Of a DNA stretch of 64,000 nt, positions 8,784 to 16,613 are shown in pieces (position 1 is the first letter of the stretch; each line of letters begins with the position of its first letter). The position numbers and the translations under genes are program-made. This DNA is from an uncultured Pseudomonadota bacterium (lineage in GTDB: Bacteria > Pseudomonadota > Gammaproteobacteria > Burkholderiales > JALYOK01). The DNA is taken from positions 248,001 through 312,000 of the forward strand of contig CADEHE010000003.1 in the NCBI GenBank assembly GCA_902826775.1, in the 5' to 3' direction. Below the pieces are notes generated by a model. The model searched no databases, was not told where the DNA came from, and saw only the letters and a program-made list of their open reading frames with translations.

Positions 8784-9886
8784 GCGCCGTCATCGACGAC
8801 ACCAAAACAAAATCGCGACTGCAGATTTCTCGCACCGCGTTGCTGGCAGTAACTACGGCCGTACTGATCGGCGTTCTCGGCGTGGTTTACATCATGTCGC
8901 CCAAGGCTTCGGAGTCCACCGACAATGCCTACATTCAGGCGGACAGCACCGTGGTTGCGCCGAAAGTGCGCGGGCTAATCGCAGACGTTCTGGTGCAGCA
9001 CAATCAGGCCGTCAAGTCGGGTGAGCCGCTCGTGCGCATCGCTGCCGAAGAGTTCAACGCACGCGTCGCGGTCTCAATGGCGGGTCTGCAGGATGCGCGG
9101 GCATCTCTCGCCGCGGCACAAGCGGCGCTGCTGGCATTGAATGCAGATGAAGAGCTCGCGGCGTCCACCGTCCGTGCGGCGCGAGTTTCGATCCGCTCGG
9201 CCGATGCGCAGCGCGAACGCGCCGATGCGGACCACAAGCGCTATCAGAATCTGCTCAACTCGGGTGCAGTGCCGCGCATCGATGCCGATCGATACCGCGC
9301 CATCGCGATCAGCGCACAAGCCGACGCCGACCGCAGCCGCGCATTGTATGACGTGAGCCGCAATCAAGCGTCCGTTACTCGCGCTAAGCGGGCGACGCTG
9401 CAAGCGAGCGTTTCTCAGGCCGAAGCCGCGGTTGCACGTGCACAAGCCACCTTGGATCTGGCGTTGCAGGACCAGGCGCATACGCTGATCCTTGCACCCA
9501 TCGACGGCATCGTCGCGGATCGGCAGGTGGCGCGCGGCGACTACGTGCAGCCCGGTACGCGCTTGCTGACCCTGGTGCCGATAAATTCGCTGTATGTCGT
9601 GGCAAATTTTAAAGAGACCCAGACGGCGCGGATGGTGGCGGGCCAGCCCGCGCAGATTGAAGTGGATGCGCTACCGGGCGTGACGTTTAAAGGCGGTGTG
9701 GAGAGCTTCGCGCCGGGTTCAGGCTCGCAGTTCTCGCTGTTGCCGTTCGAGCCCGGGACGGGGAATTTCACGAAAGTGGTGCAGCGCGTACCCGTGCGCA
9801 TCCGCTTCGACGCGGGTCAACCGGAGCTAGCGCAGTTGCGGCCGGGATTGTCGACTTCGGTAACGGTGAGACTAGTGAAGCATTAG
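8780..9886 (+). CDS. HlyD/EmrA-type membrane fusion protein
   Basis: A 368-residue periplasmic adaptor. It has one N-terminal membrane helix (about residues 17-40), the biotinyl-lipoyl half motif STDNAYIQADSTVVAPKVRG, a long alpha-helical hairpin (about 95-215, Ala- and Gln-rich coiled coil), then DGIVADRQVARGDYVQPGTRL and a beta-barrel. It should link the MFS permease to an outer-membrane channel, and none is encoded nearby. Start GTG 8780 overlaps the tetR stop (GTGA), showing translational coupling. An alternative start would lose the membrane anchor. Confidence 0.9.
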   Translation: MSAVIDDTKTKSRLQISRTALLAVTTAVLIGVLGVVYIMSPKASESTDNAYIQADSTVVAPKVRGLIADVLVQHNQAVKSGEPLVRIAAEEFNARVAVSMAGLQDARASLAAAQAALLALNADEELAASTVRAARVSIRSADAQRERADADHKRYQNLLNSGAVPRIDADRYRAIAISAQADADRSRALYDVSRNQASVTRAKRATLQASVSQAEAAVARAQATLDLALQDQAHTLILAPIDGIVADRQVARGDYVQPGTRLLTLVPINSLYVVANFKETQTARMVAGQPAQIEVDALPGVTFKGGVESFAPGSGSQFSLLPFEPGTGNFTKVVQRVPVRIRFDAGQPELAQLRPGLSTSVTVRLVKH

Positions 9887-10180
9887 TTTCGCGCAGGGCG
9901 AGCCGGCGACGGTTAGTTGGACAGATTTCCGCTCAAGCTAACTCGTGCCATGCGTGCCTACGGTGCCCGCCGCATTACATTGCCACTAAGCTGCTAGCCC
10001 AGGTCTTGAGCGTCTTTTTCTAGCCGCACCGGTGATCTCGTCGCTAAATTTCGAGGATCCGGCGGCACGCGCCAGCACCAGCACGCCGACAAGAGCCGGT
10101 GCGCGGTGTTGATTTGCTTCGAGACCTTCATGCCTTTCTTCCTGCAGCAGTGCGCTAGTGATGTCGCGGCACACCGGAGC
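9887..10180. other. Intergenic stretch without a supported gene
   Basis: About 290 bases between the HlyD gene and the promoter of the next operon. Short open frames on the minus strand (for example 9986-10174) give Ala/Arg-rich products with no recognisable motif. I see no RNA gene or clear terminator here. Confidence 0.5.
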
Positions 10181-10241
10181 TTGACATTAATCGTGATACT
10201 CATCATGATTGACGATAATCGTGATAGTCAGAATGATTATC
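10181..10241 (+). promoter_or_regulatory. Promoter with tandem operator-like repeats
   Basis: A perfect -35 TTGACA (10181-10186) is followed 17 bases later by CATGAT (10204-10209), a 4/6 match to the -10. Two copies of a 23-bp direct repeat (10188-10210 and 10216-10238, 20 of 23 identical, beginning TAATCGTGATA) overlap the -10 and the start region. The first copy also contains the imperfect inverted repeat AATCGTGAT/ATCATGATT, and GTGATA/TATCAC pair across the second. Sites overlapping a strong promoter fit a repressor. The shared TGATTAT suggests the TetR protein at 8178 as a candidate, by inference only. Confidence 0.6.
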
Positions 10242-10284
10242 ACAACCCAGCCTTCGCAATCCAAACCCAGCGACCGGAGACAAC

Positions 10285-10884
10285 ATGGCCATTCAGATCG
10301 AGTTCTACTTTGACTTTGTAAGTCCCTACAGCTACCTCGCAGCCACCCAACTGCCGCAGCTGATGGAAGCCACTGGCTCCGAGATCGCTTTCCGGCCGTT
10401 TCGCCTGCTCGATTTGATGAAGATTGTGGGCAATCGCCCGACCACGATGGAGTGCCAGAACAAGGGCAACTACGCGGGCGCCGACATCTCCCGCTGGGCC
10501 GCGCGCTACAAGGTGCCGTTCGAGCGCAATCCGCATCGACGCAATTTCGACTATGCCCTGTTCGGCCGCGGTGCGCTCGTCGCGATCGACGAAGGGCGCG
10601 GCGCAAACTATGTGGACCTCGTCTTTCGCTCCCTTTTCGCCGGCGAGCAAGACCTTGCCGATACAACCGTGCTCGCGAGTCTTATAGATCAAGCCGGCCT
10701 CAATGGCGCCGCGCTGCTTCGTGCCGCATCTAGTGCAGAAAACATCGCGCGGCTCGAGAAACAGACCGCCGCTGCTGCGGAGCGAGGCGTGTTCGGCTCG
10801 CCCACCTTTTTCGTCCGCGATCAGATGTTTTTCGGCAATGATCGGCTTGATTTTGTAATAGACGCTGCGCGCGCGGCAGCTTGA
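10285..10884 (+). CDS. HCCA isomerase / kappa-GST-like (DsbA-fold) protein, second copy
   Basis: A 199-residue paralogue of the protein at 3394. The N-terminal FYFDFVSPYSYL carries Ser13, the thiol-binding position of the family; RPFRLLDLMKIVGNRPT and the C-terminal RGVFGSPTFFVRDQMFFGNDRLDFV are typical of 2-hydroxychromene-2-carboxylate isomerases. It lacks CxxC. GGAG is 7 bases before the ATG and it is the first gene after the promoter at 10181. It is followed 10 bases later by an SDR, the same pairing of families as at 2616-4011 but in reverse order. Confidence 0.87.
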   Translation: MAIQIEFYFDFVSPYSYLAATQLPQLMEATGSEIAFRPFRLLDLMKIVGNRPTTMECQNKGNYAGADISRWAARYKVPFERNPHRRNFDYALFGRGALVAIDEGRGANYVDLVFRSLFAGEQDLADTTVLASLIDQAGLNGAALLRAASSAENIARLEKQTAAAAERGVFGSPTFFVRDQMFFGNDRLDFVIDAARAAA

Positions 10885-10894
10885 GGAGAGATTG

Positions 10895-11596
10895 ATGACT
10901 CAACCCATTTGTGTAGTCACCGGTGTGGGACCAGGCACCGGCACTGCGCTCACGCGGCGCTTCGCAAACGGTGGTTATCGGGTCGCCCTGCTCGCGCGAA
11001 ATGAACAACGGCTGGCCGAACTTTCGAAACAGCTGCCGGGCACCCACCCCTATCCCTGCGATGTGTCCGATCCCGCCCAAGTGGAGGCCGTTGCTGGAGC
11101 GATCGAACGCGACCTCGGTGCGCCGTCGGTCGTGATCCACAACGCTGTGGGCGGCGCCTTCGGTTCATTCCTGGATATCAAGCCTGAGGTGCTTAACCAC
11201 AACTTTCAAGTAAACACCATGGCTTTGCTGTATCTGGCCCAGCGCTTCGCCCCGGCGATGATCAAAGCCGGCAAGGGCGCGATCATGGTGACGGGCAATA
11301 CGTCCGCGCTGCGCGGCCGCGCCGCTTTTGCCGGCTTCGCGCCGACTAAAGCAGCGCAACGCATTCTCGCTGAGGCGATCGCGCGAGACCTTGCACCAAA
11401 GGGCGTGCACGTCGCCTACCTGGTAATCGACGCCGTCATCGATGTCCCCTGGGCACGTGAGCGTTTCAAGGACAAGCCGAATGAATTCTTCATCCAGCCC
11501 ACCGCGATCGCCGAAGAGATCTGGCACGTGACGCATCAGGATCGCTGCGCGTGGTCGTTCAACGTTGAAGTGCGCCCCTATGGCGAGACCTGGTAG
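10895..11596 (+). CDS. Short-chain dehydrogenase/reductase with Phe at the Tyr position, second copy
   Basis: A 233-residue SDR. ATG 10895 is chosen over the TTG one codon upstream because AGGAG lies 6 bases before it. The cofactor motif is TGVGPGTG (residues 9-16), VIHNAVGG replaces NNAG, and the active-site segment AGFAPTK has Phe148 where Tyr belongs and keeps Lys152. The ending (VEVRPYGETW) matches the SDR at 2616. Position and spacing place it in an operon with the isomerase upstream and the Tat-exported hydrolase 53 bases downstream. Confidence 0.82.
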   Translation: MTQPICVVTGVGPGTGTALTRRFANGGYRVALLARNEQRLAELSKQLPGTHPYPCDVSDPAQVEAVAGAIERDLGAPSVVIHNAVGGAFGSFLDIKPEVLNHNFQVNTMALLYLAQRFAPAMIKAGKGAIMVTGNTSALRGRAAFAGFAPTKAAQRILAEAIARDLAPKGVHVAYLVIDAVIDVPWARERFKDKPNEFFIQPTAIAEEIWHVTHQDRCAWSFNVEVRPYGETW

Positions 11597-11649
11597 CTAG
11601 GTGCCGGGGCGGGATTTTTATTGAAACGCCACTTTTTAGGAAGAAACCC

Positions 11650-12630
11650 ATGAGTCAATCCAGCCAAACTGCTACCAACCGACGTCTGTTTCTCCGTAAC
11701 AGCGGTACCGCTGTCTTATCGGGCACCGTTGCTGCCTTGCTCCCCGGACACGAAGCACTCGCCCAATCAGAAACCAACACGCAAGCTAATCTGCATGAGA
11801 CCGCCCCGACCCAATTTCAAGAAATCGGCGACATCCGGCTCGCCTACCGTCGATTCGGGAAGGAGGGCGCGCCGCCGCTCGTCTGCCTTCAGCACTTCAC
11901 TGGAAGAATGGACAACTGGGATCCCATCCACACCAACCGGCTCGCCCAAGACCGTCCCGTGGTGCTCGTGGACTATCGGGGCGTAGGCCGCTCAAGCGGA
12001 GAGACTCCCGACTCGATGCAAGGCTTGGGGCGCGACATCATCGCTTTTATCCGAACGCTAGGCGCTAAGCAAGTTGATATCTTCGGATTCTCTATTGGCG
12101 GCATGGTTGCGCAGCAGATCGCCCTGGATGCCCCGGAGGTTGTCAGGCGACTCATTCTCGCAGGCACCGGCCCCTCGGGCGGCGAAGGCATGGCCGCGTT
12201 TTCGCCGAAGGTCCAGGAGATCTTTAGTCGGCTCCAGAGCAAGCCAGCCGAACGCGCGCTGGAGTTGTTCTTTTCACCGAGCGCCGCAAGCCAAGCGGCG
12301 GGCAAGGCATGGATCGCTCGCATATTGGCGCGGCAAGCCGATCGAGAACCTGATGCTTCGCCGCAGGTCGCCGCCGCCCAATTGGCCGCACTGGCGAAGT
12401 GGGGTCAAGTGAACGGCGAGCGCTACGACTCCCTGAAGAGCATCCCGCACCGCACGCTCGTGGTGAACGGTCATGACGACATCATGGTCCCAACCGTGAA
12501 TTCGTTCATCCTTCAGCAGAAACTGCCCGACGCGCGGCTCATACTATTCCCAGATTCCGGGCATGGCTCTCATTTTCAGTTTGCAGAGGAGTTTGCTGAA
12601 GCGGCTGCGCGATTCCTTGCCGCTGATTGA
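11650..12630 (+). CDS. Alpha/beta hydrolase with Tat signal
   Basis: A 326-residue hydrolase. The N-terminus has a twin-arginine signal: NRRLFLRNSG, a hydrophobic stretch (about 19-32) and a cleavage-like HEALAQ, so export of a folded enzyme to the periplasm is expected. The nucleophile elbow is GFSIGG (Ser148), with an acid in VVNGHDDIMVP and His in PDSGHGSHF. QHFTGRMDNWDP marks it as a paralogue of the genes at 245, 1231 and 13784. AGGAAG precedes the ATG. Periplasmic hydrolysis of an incoming substrate would be a natural role, but the substrate cannot be read from the sequence. Confidence 0.88.
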   Translation: MSQSSQTATNRRLFLRNSGTAVLSGTVAALLPGHEALAQSETNTQANLHETAPTQFQEIGDIRLAYRRFGKEGAPPLVCLQHFTGRMDNWDPIHTNRLAQDRPVVLVDYRGVGRSSGETPDSMQGLGRDIIAFIRTLGAKQVDIFGFSIGGMVAQQIALDAPEVVRRLILAGTGPSGGEGMAAFSPKVQEIFSRLQSKPAERALELFFSPSAASQAAGKAWIARILARQADREPDASPQVAAAQLAALAKWGQVNGERYDSLKSIPHRTLVVNGHDDIMVPTVNSFILQQKLPDARLILFPDSGHGSHFQFAEEFAEAAARFLAAD

Positions 12631-12668
12631 CATCTATTACAACCTCACCCAACAACAGGAGACCCAAT

Positions 12669-13661
12669 ATGAGCCGAGTAGTCCGCTTCCACCGCCTTGG
12701 CGGCCCTGAAGTCTTACAGATCGAAGAAATTCCAGACCGAGCCCTGAATGAGGGCGAGATGCGTGTGCGCATTGAAGCGATCGGCCTTAATCGCGCCGAG
12801 CAAATGTACCGGGCCGGAGTCTATTTGGAGACACCGGCCCTGCCGTCTCTTAACGGCTACGAGGCATCGGCAGTCGTGATGGAGCTAGGCCCGGGCGTCA
12901 GCGGGTTCAGCGTCGGCGACCCCATCAGCGTCATCCCGAGCTTTTCCCTGAAAGATTATGGTGTCTACGCCGAAGTCGCCGTCGTGCCTGCCTACGCCGT
13001 GGTCAAGCGTCCGAAGGGGTTAAGCGCAGTCGACGCAGCTGCAGTTTGGATGGCGTACGTGACGGCCTACGGCGCGCTAATCGACATCGCCAAAATCGGC
13101 AAGGGCGATACTGTCGTCATCACGGCGGCATCGTCGAGTGTAGGCCTGGCCGCCATCCAAATCGCCAACAGTGTCGGCGCAATATCGATTGCGACAACAC
13201 GCACGAACGCTAAAGCATCCGCTTTGAAGGCAGCAGGGGCCGCCCATGTTGTGGTGACCGAGGAGGAAGACTTGGTCAAGTCGATTAGTACAATCACAAA
13301 CGGCAAAGGCGCTCGGATCGTGTTTGACCCTATCGGGGGTCAAGGCGTGGACAAACTTGCGCAAGCCACTTCGCCGGGCGGCATGCTTCTCCTGTATGGC
13401 GGGTTGAGCCTGGAGCCCACTATTTTCCCGGTCGCTTCGGCCTTTATGAAAGGCCTCAGTCTTAGGGGCTATGTGCTATTCGAGATCGTTGCCAACCAAG
13501 CTCGCCGTGAAGCAGCGATCGCCTTTATCACAAAAGGCTTGGAAGCGGGAACCTTGAAACCGGTAATCGCCAAGACCTTTCCGTTCGACAGCATTGTCGA
13601 AGCCCATCGATATCTAGAATCGAATGCGCAGATCGGGAAGATTGTTGTCACCGTGGGCTAG
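12669..13661 (+). CDS. Medium-chain dehydrogenase/reductase, quinone oxidoreductase-like
   Basis: A 330-residue MDR-superfamily enzyme. ATG 12669 has AGGAGA 7 bases upstream; the TTG at 12627 would overlap the hydrolase and adds a non-conserved extension. The N-terminal GroES-like fold (RFHRLGGPEVLQIEEIP, GYEASAVVMELG) and the Rossmann segment (AASSSVGLAAIQIAN, about 160-175) are clear. No structural-zinc cysteine cluster is present, so it should be a zinc-independent NADPH-dependent enoyl/quinone reductase. It is part of the operon beginning at 10285, 38 bases after the Tat hydrolase. Confidence 0.85.
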   Translation: MSRVVRFHRLGGPEVLQIEEIPDRALNEGEMRVRIEAIGLNRAEQMYRAGVYLETPALPSLNGYEASAVVMELGPGVSGFSVGDPISVIPSFSLKDYGVYAEVAVVPAYAVVKRPKGLSAVDAAAVWMAYVTAYGALIDIAKIGKGDTVVITAASSSVGLAAIQIANSVGAISIATTRTNAKASALKAAGAAHVVVTEEEDLVKSISTITNGKGARIVFDPIGGQGVDKLAQATSPGGMLLLYGGLSLEPTIFPVASAFMKGLSLRGYVLFEIVANQARREAAIAFITKGLEAGTLKPVIAKTFPFDSIVEAHRYLESNAQIGKIVVTVG

Positions 13662-13783
13662 AGCTGGCGCATTGAAGAGCGGATTTGGAGCGCTGGTATG
13701 GCCACGCCGCGCTCAAACCTAGCCTCTCGCACCACCAATCCGATGGCGGTGCATTTCTAACTGATTAGGATGAAGGAGACGCC

Positions 13784-14626
13784 GTGTTCAGCGCTACAAA
13801 TGTAGAAACCAAGCACCTCAAGGTGGGAGACGTAAGCTATGCATATCGTGAGCTACGCCCGAGCACGCTGGCTGATCCTACGCCCGTGGTCTTCCTGCAC
13901 CGCTTCCGTGGCACGCTGGACGATTGGGATCCTGCTTTCGTCGACGAACTCGCCAAGACGCGCCACGTCATCCTGTTCAGTGACGCCGCGGTGGGCTCCT
14001 CCACTGGCACCCCCGCCAAGGATTTTGACGAGAAGGGGCGCAATGCTGCATCCTTCGCTCGCAAGCTCGGCCACCAGCAGATCGATGTCCTGGGGTTCTC
14101 CATGGGTGGTTTTGTCTGTCAGACCATCGCCATGCAGGAGCCCAAACTCGTGCGCAAGGTGATCGCGATCGGCTCGGGGCCTGCAGGGAATCCCGAGACG
14201 GCGCCGCCGACTGATATTGTGTTTGGCATTGCCTTGAAGGAAACGTACGCCTTCGAAGACGTTCGCTATCTGTTCTTCACTGAGGGCCGCGAGAAGGAGA
14301 CGCAGGCCTACATCGACCGCTGGGCCGTCCGCAAGGATCGCGAACCCGTCGTTGGACCGCCAGTCATCGCCGCCATGGTGGAATCGGTATCCGGGTTCAT
14401 GGGCGGTCAGACAGACCACTACTCGCGCCTAAAGCAATTGAACCAGCCGTTTCTCATAGTTTCGGGCGACCGAGACCCCTTCTTTCCACTCAAGAACACT
14501 TGGTTGCTCTATCGAGAACTCGCGGATGCGCAAGTGGCAGTTTATCCACTCGCCGGCCACGCTCCTCATCAACAGCACCCCGTTGAGGTTGCAGCTCAGA
14601 TTGATTATTTTCTGGCAACATCGTGA
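13784..14626 (+). CDS. Alpha/beta hydrolase, cytoplasmic, fourth copy
   Basis: A 280-residue hydrolase starting at GTG 13784 with AAGGAGA 6 bases upstream. The nucleophile elbow is GFSMGG (Ser106), with an acid in VSGDRDPFFP and His in PLAGHAPHQ. It carries the family's FRGTLDDWDP motif and, instead of HG, HRF. It has no signal peptide. It is more diverged than the other three hydrolases (shorter C-terminus). It is followed 19 bases later by the tautomerase, so hydrolysis and tautomerisation may be consecutive steps. Confidence 0.85.
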   Translation: MFSATNVETKHLKVGDVSYAYRELRPSTLADPTPVVFLHRFRGTLDDWDPAFVDELAKTRHVILFSDAAVGSSTGTPAKDFDEKGRNAASFARKLGHQQIDVLGFSMGGFVCQTIAMQEPKLVRKVIAIGSGPAGNPETAPPTDIVFGIALKETYAFEDVRYLFFTEGREKETQAYIDRWAVRKDREPVVGPPVIAAMVESVSGFMGGQTDHYSRLKQLNQPFLIVSGDRDPFFPLKNTWLLYRELADAQVAVYPLAGHAPHQQHPVEVAAQIDYFLATS

Positions 14627-14645
14627 CATTCGCCAAGGAGATTTC

Positions 14646-15017
14646 GTGCCACACATCATCTGCAATACCCGCGCTGGCATGGAGGGCGCGCTAAAAGCTA
14701 AGGTGGCTTCAGCTATTACCGAGGTCGTACACCAGACGATCAAGTCAGACTACTATCACATCAGTGTGCTGTTCAACGAACTCGCGCCTGATAGCCTCTA
14801 TGTGGCGGGCAAGCCTGGCAGCGACACGATAATCGTCTGCAATATCCGCGTAGGGCGATCTGACCATGCTGTCAAGACACTTTCCCAGCGCATTAGCGGC
14901 ACGTGGCACGAAATAACTGGTCAGGCCGAGAAAGAGATTGAGGTCGCGATCCAGGAATTTCAGGGAAAGTTTGTCGTCCGTGGGGGCAAGCCGATGCCCG
15001 ACGCGCCTCGTGCCTGA
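14646..15017 (+). CDS. Tautomerase-superfamily enzyme with N-terminal proline
   Basis: A 123-residue protein. GTG 14646 is the right start because AAGGAG lies 4 bases upstream and the residue after the initiator is Pro, which becomes Pro1, the catalytic base of 4-oxalocrotonate tautomerase relatives, after methionine removal. The length (about twice a 4-OT monomer) fits the cis-CaaD/MSAD/tautomerase_3 type. Visible strands are HIICNTRAGM and TIIVCNIRVGR. It could convert enol to keto forms of a ring-cleavage product, dehalogenate, or decarboxylate; the sequence alone does not say which. Confidence 0.78.
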   Translation: MPHIICNTRAGMEGALKAKVASAITEVVHQTIKSDYYHISVLFNELAPDSLYVAGKPGSDTIIVCNIRVGRSDHAVKTLSQRISGTWHEITGQAEKEIEVAIQEFQGKFVVRGGKPMPDAPRA

Positions 15018-15093
15018 TTCCGGCCAATCAAGAACAAACCGCAGTACCAGGCTATCAAGACGAGACGCTTGCGCAGCTCAAGGAGAGTAGCTA

Positions 15094-15517
15094 ATGGCAG
15101 GTCAAAAGCTTGAGGCCCTTGTGTCAGGGAAACATAGAAGTCAAAAGAACCTCGCGCGCAAGAATACCCCCAACGCCAACGGCGCCAAGGGAACCATAAT
15201 CTTCACGAACGCGAGCGCAGCGCTCAAAGGTTTTCCGTCGAGCGGCGCCTTTGCGATGGCATGTCATGCTAAGTCCGGGCTCGCACTAGGTATGGCAAAA
15301 GAGCTAATGCCACAGCGTTTCCACGTCGCCAATGTACCGATTGACGCCGCGATCGGACGCAAGAAGACGGCCCCGTGCACACCGGCTGACAGGAACGACG
15401 GTGGACGACTGTACGGCCAACCCGGGCTACGTCGCGGAAGCCTATTTGCAGCTGCATCGCCAGCATCGGTCAACTTGAGCGTTCGAAGTCGTGCGACCGT
15501 GGGTCGAGAAACGGTAA
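15094..15517 (+). pseudogene. Decayed short-chain dehydrogenase (third SDR copy)
   Basis: The frame from ATG 15094 carries GTIIFTNASAALKGF and KELMPQRFHVANVPIDAAIG, clear matches to the middle of the SDRs at 2616 and 10895. The N-terminal cofactor region is missing, with only a remnant (QKLEALV). Homology continues after a +1 frame change near 15390 (ANPGYVAEAYLQLHRQHRS), meets TGA at 15476-15478 where the paralogues have Trp, and ends VVRPWVEKR before TAA 15515-15517. Deletion, frameshift and nonsense codon together mark a dead gene. The open frame running on to 15615 is not homologous and is treated as read-through. Confidence 0.8.
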
Positions 15518-15611
15518 CCAGAACTCGCGGCGGCGTAGACAGAATACCGTGGCGAGCTGCCAGTGCGTCACAATTCCTTCGCACCAGTGAAAGATTCGAG
15601 GGAGAAATACT

Positions 15612-16613
15612 ATGAAAGCATTCATCGTTGATCGTTATGGAAAGAAAGAAAGCTTACGGGCAGGAGAAGTGCCTGAACCAGCATTGCGCGAGGACGAGGT
15701 ATTGGTCCAAGTTCACGCTAGCGGCGTGAACGTCCTGGATTCCAAGATCCGCAGTGGCGAGTTCAAGCTGATTCTGCCGTACCGTGTACCGTTCGTCCTC
15801 GGGCACGACGTGGCGGGGGTTGTGACTCAGGTTGGACCACGTGTGCGGCAATTCAAAGTGGGCGATGAGGTCTATTCCAGGCCCGATGACTTCCGGATCG
15901 GCACGTTCGCGGAGTTCGTGGCGGTCAAAGAAGACTCCCTGGCGATCAAGCCCAAGAACATCACCATGGAAGAAGCCGCATCCATCCCTCTGGTTGGTTT
16001 GACGGCTTGGCAAGCATTAGTCGAAAAGGCAAAGCTTAAGAAAGGACAGAAGGTTTTCATTCAGGCGGGCTCCGGTGGTGTGGGCACCTTTGCCATTCAG
16101 CTCGCGAAACACTTGGGCGCGACCGTAGCTACAACGACAAGCAGTGCCAATATTGAGCTGGTCAAAAGGCTCGGCGCCGATATCGTGATCGATTACAAGA
16201 AGGATGACTTCGAGCAGAAGCTTAGCGATTTCGATTTGGTCTTGCATAGCCAAGACGCAAAGACGCTCGCAAAATCCTTACGAGTGCTTAAACCCGGTGG
16301 AAACCTAATTTCGATCTCAGGCCCACCGGATCCCGTTTTCGCGCAGGAAAAGGGATTATCTGGTTTCCTCAAAATCGTCATGACGCTGCTGAGCTTTAGC
16401 GCAAGAAAGCAAGCGAAACGATTAAACGTCAACTATTCGTTTCTATTTATGCGGGCGAGTGGGAAGCAATTGAGCGAAATTACTTCTTTGATCGATGCTG
16501 GTGTTGTACGACCAGTCATAGACAAGGTGTATCCGTTCAACGCCACGAATGACGCGTTGGCTTATGTGGAAAGCGGGCGTGCAAGGGGCAAGGTTGTAGT
16601 CAAGTTGAAGTAA
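15612..16613 (+). CDS. NADP-dependent quinone oxidoreductase-like MDR protein
   Basis: A 333-residue MDR enzyme without zinc-binding cysteines. The N-terminal domain (EVLVQVHASGVNVLDSKIRSG, then FVLGHDVAGVV) and nucleotide-binding segment (VFIQAGSGGVGTFAIQLAKHLGA, about 145-168) are typical of the QOR/zeta-crystallin group; DIVIDYKKDDFE is the usual NADPH-site continuation. GAGGGAGAAA precedes the ATG. Codon use is a little more AT-rich than in the neighbours. It probably reduces an enone or quinone intermediate; it closes the island on this strand. Confidence 0.87.
   Translation: MKAFIVDRYGKKESLRAGEVPEPALREDEVLVQVHASGVNVLDSKIRSGEFKLILPYRVPFVLGHDVAGVVTQVGPRVRQFKVGDEVYSRPDDFRIGTFAEFVAVKEDSLAIKPKNITMEEAASIPLVGLTAWQALVEKAKLKKGQKVFIQAGSGGVGTFAIQLAKHLGATVATTTSSANIELVKRLGADIVIDYKKDDFEQKLSDFDLVLHSQDAKTLAKSLRVLKPGGNLISISGPPDPVFAQEKGLSGFLKIVMTLLSFSARKQAKRLNVNYSFLFMRASGKQLSEITSLIDAGVVRPVIDKVYPFNATNDALAYVESGRARGKVVVKLK

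Noticed and set aside
9986..10206. Minus-strand small regulator opposite the leader of the operon at 10285
   Set aside because: No helix-turn-helix or other motif can be read in any frame, and the frames have no ribosome site.
15518..15615. C-terminal part of the frame from 15094 as an intact 173-residue protein
   Set aside because: Homology with SDRs leaves this frame near 15390 and continues in another, so the rest is read-through of a pseudogene.
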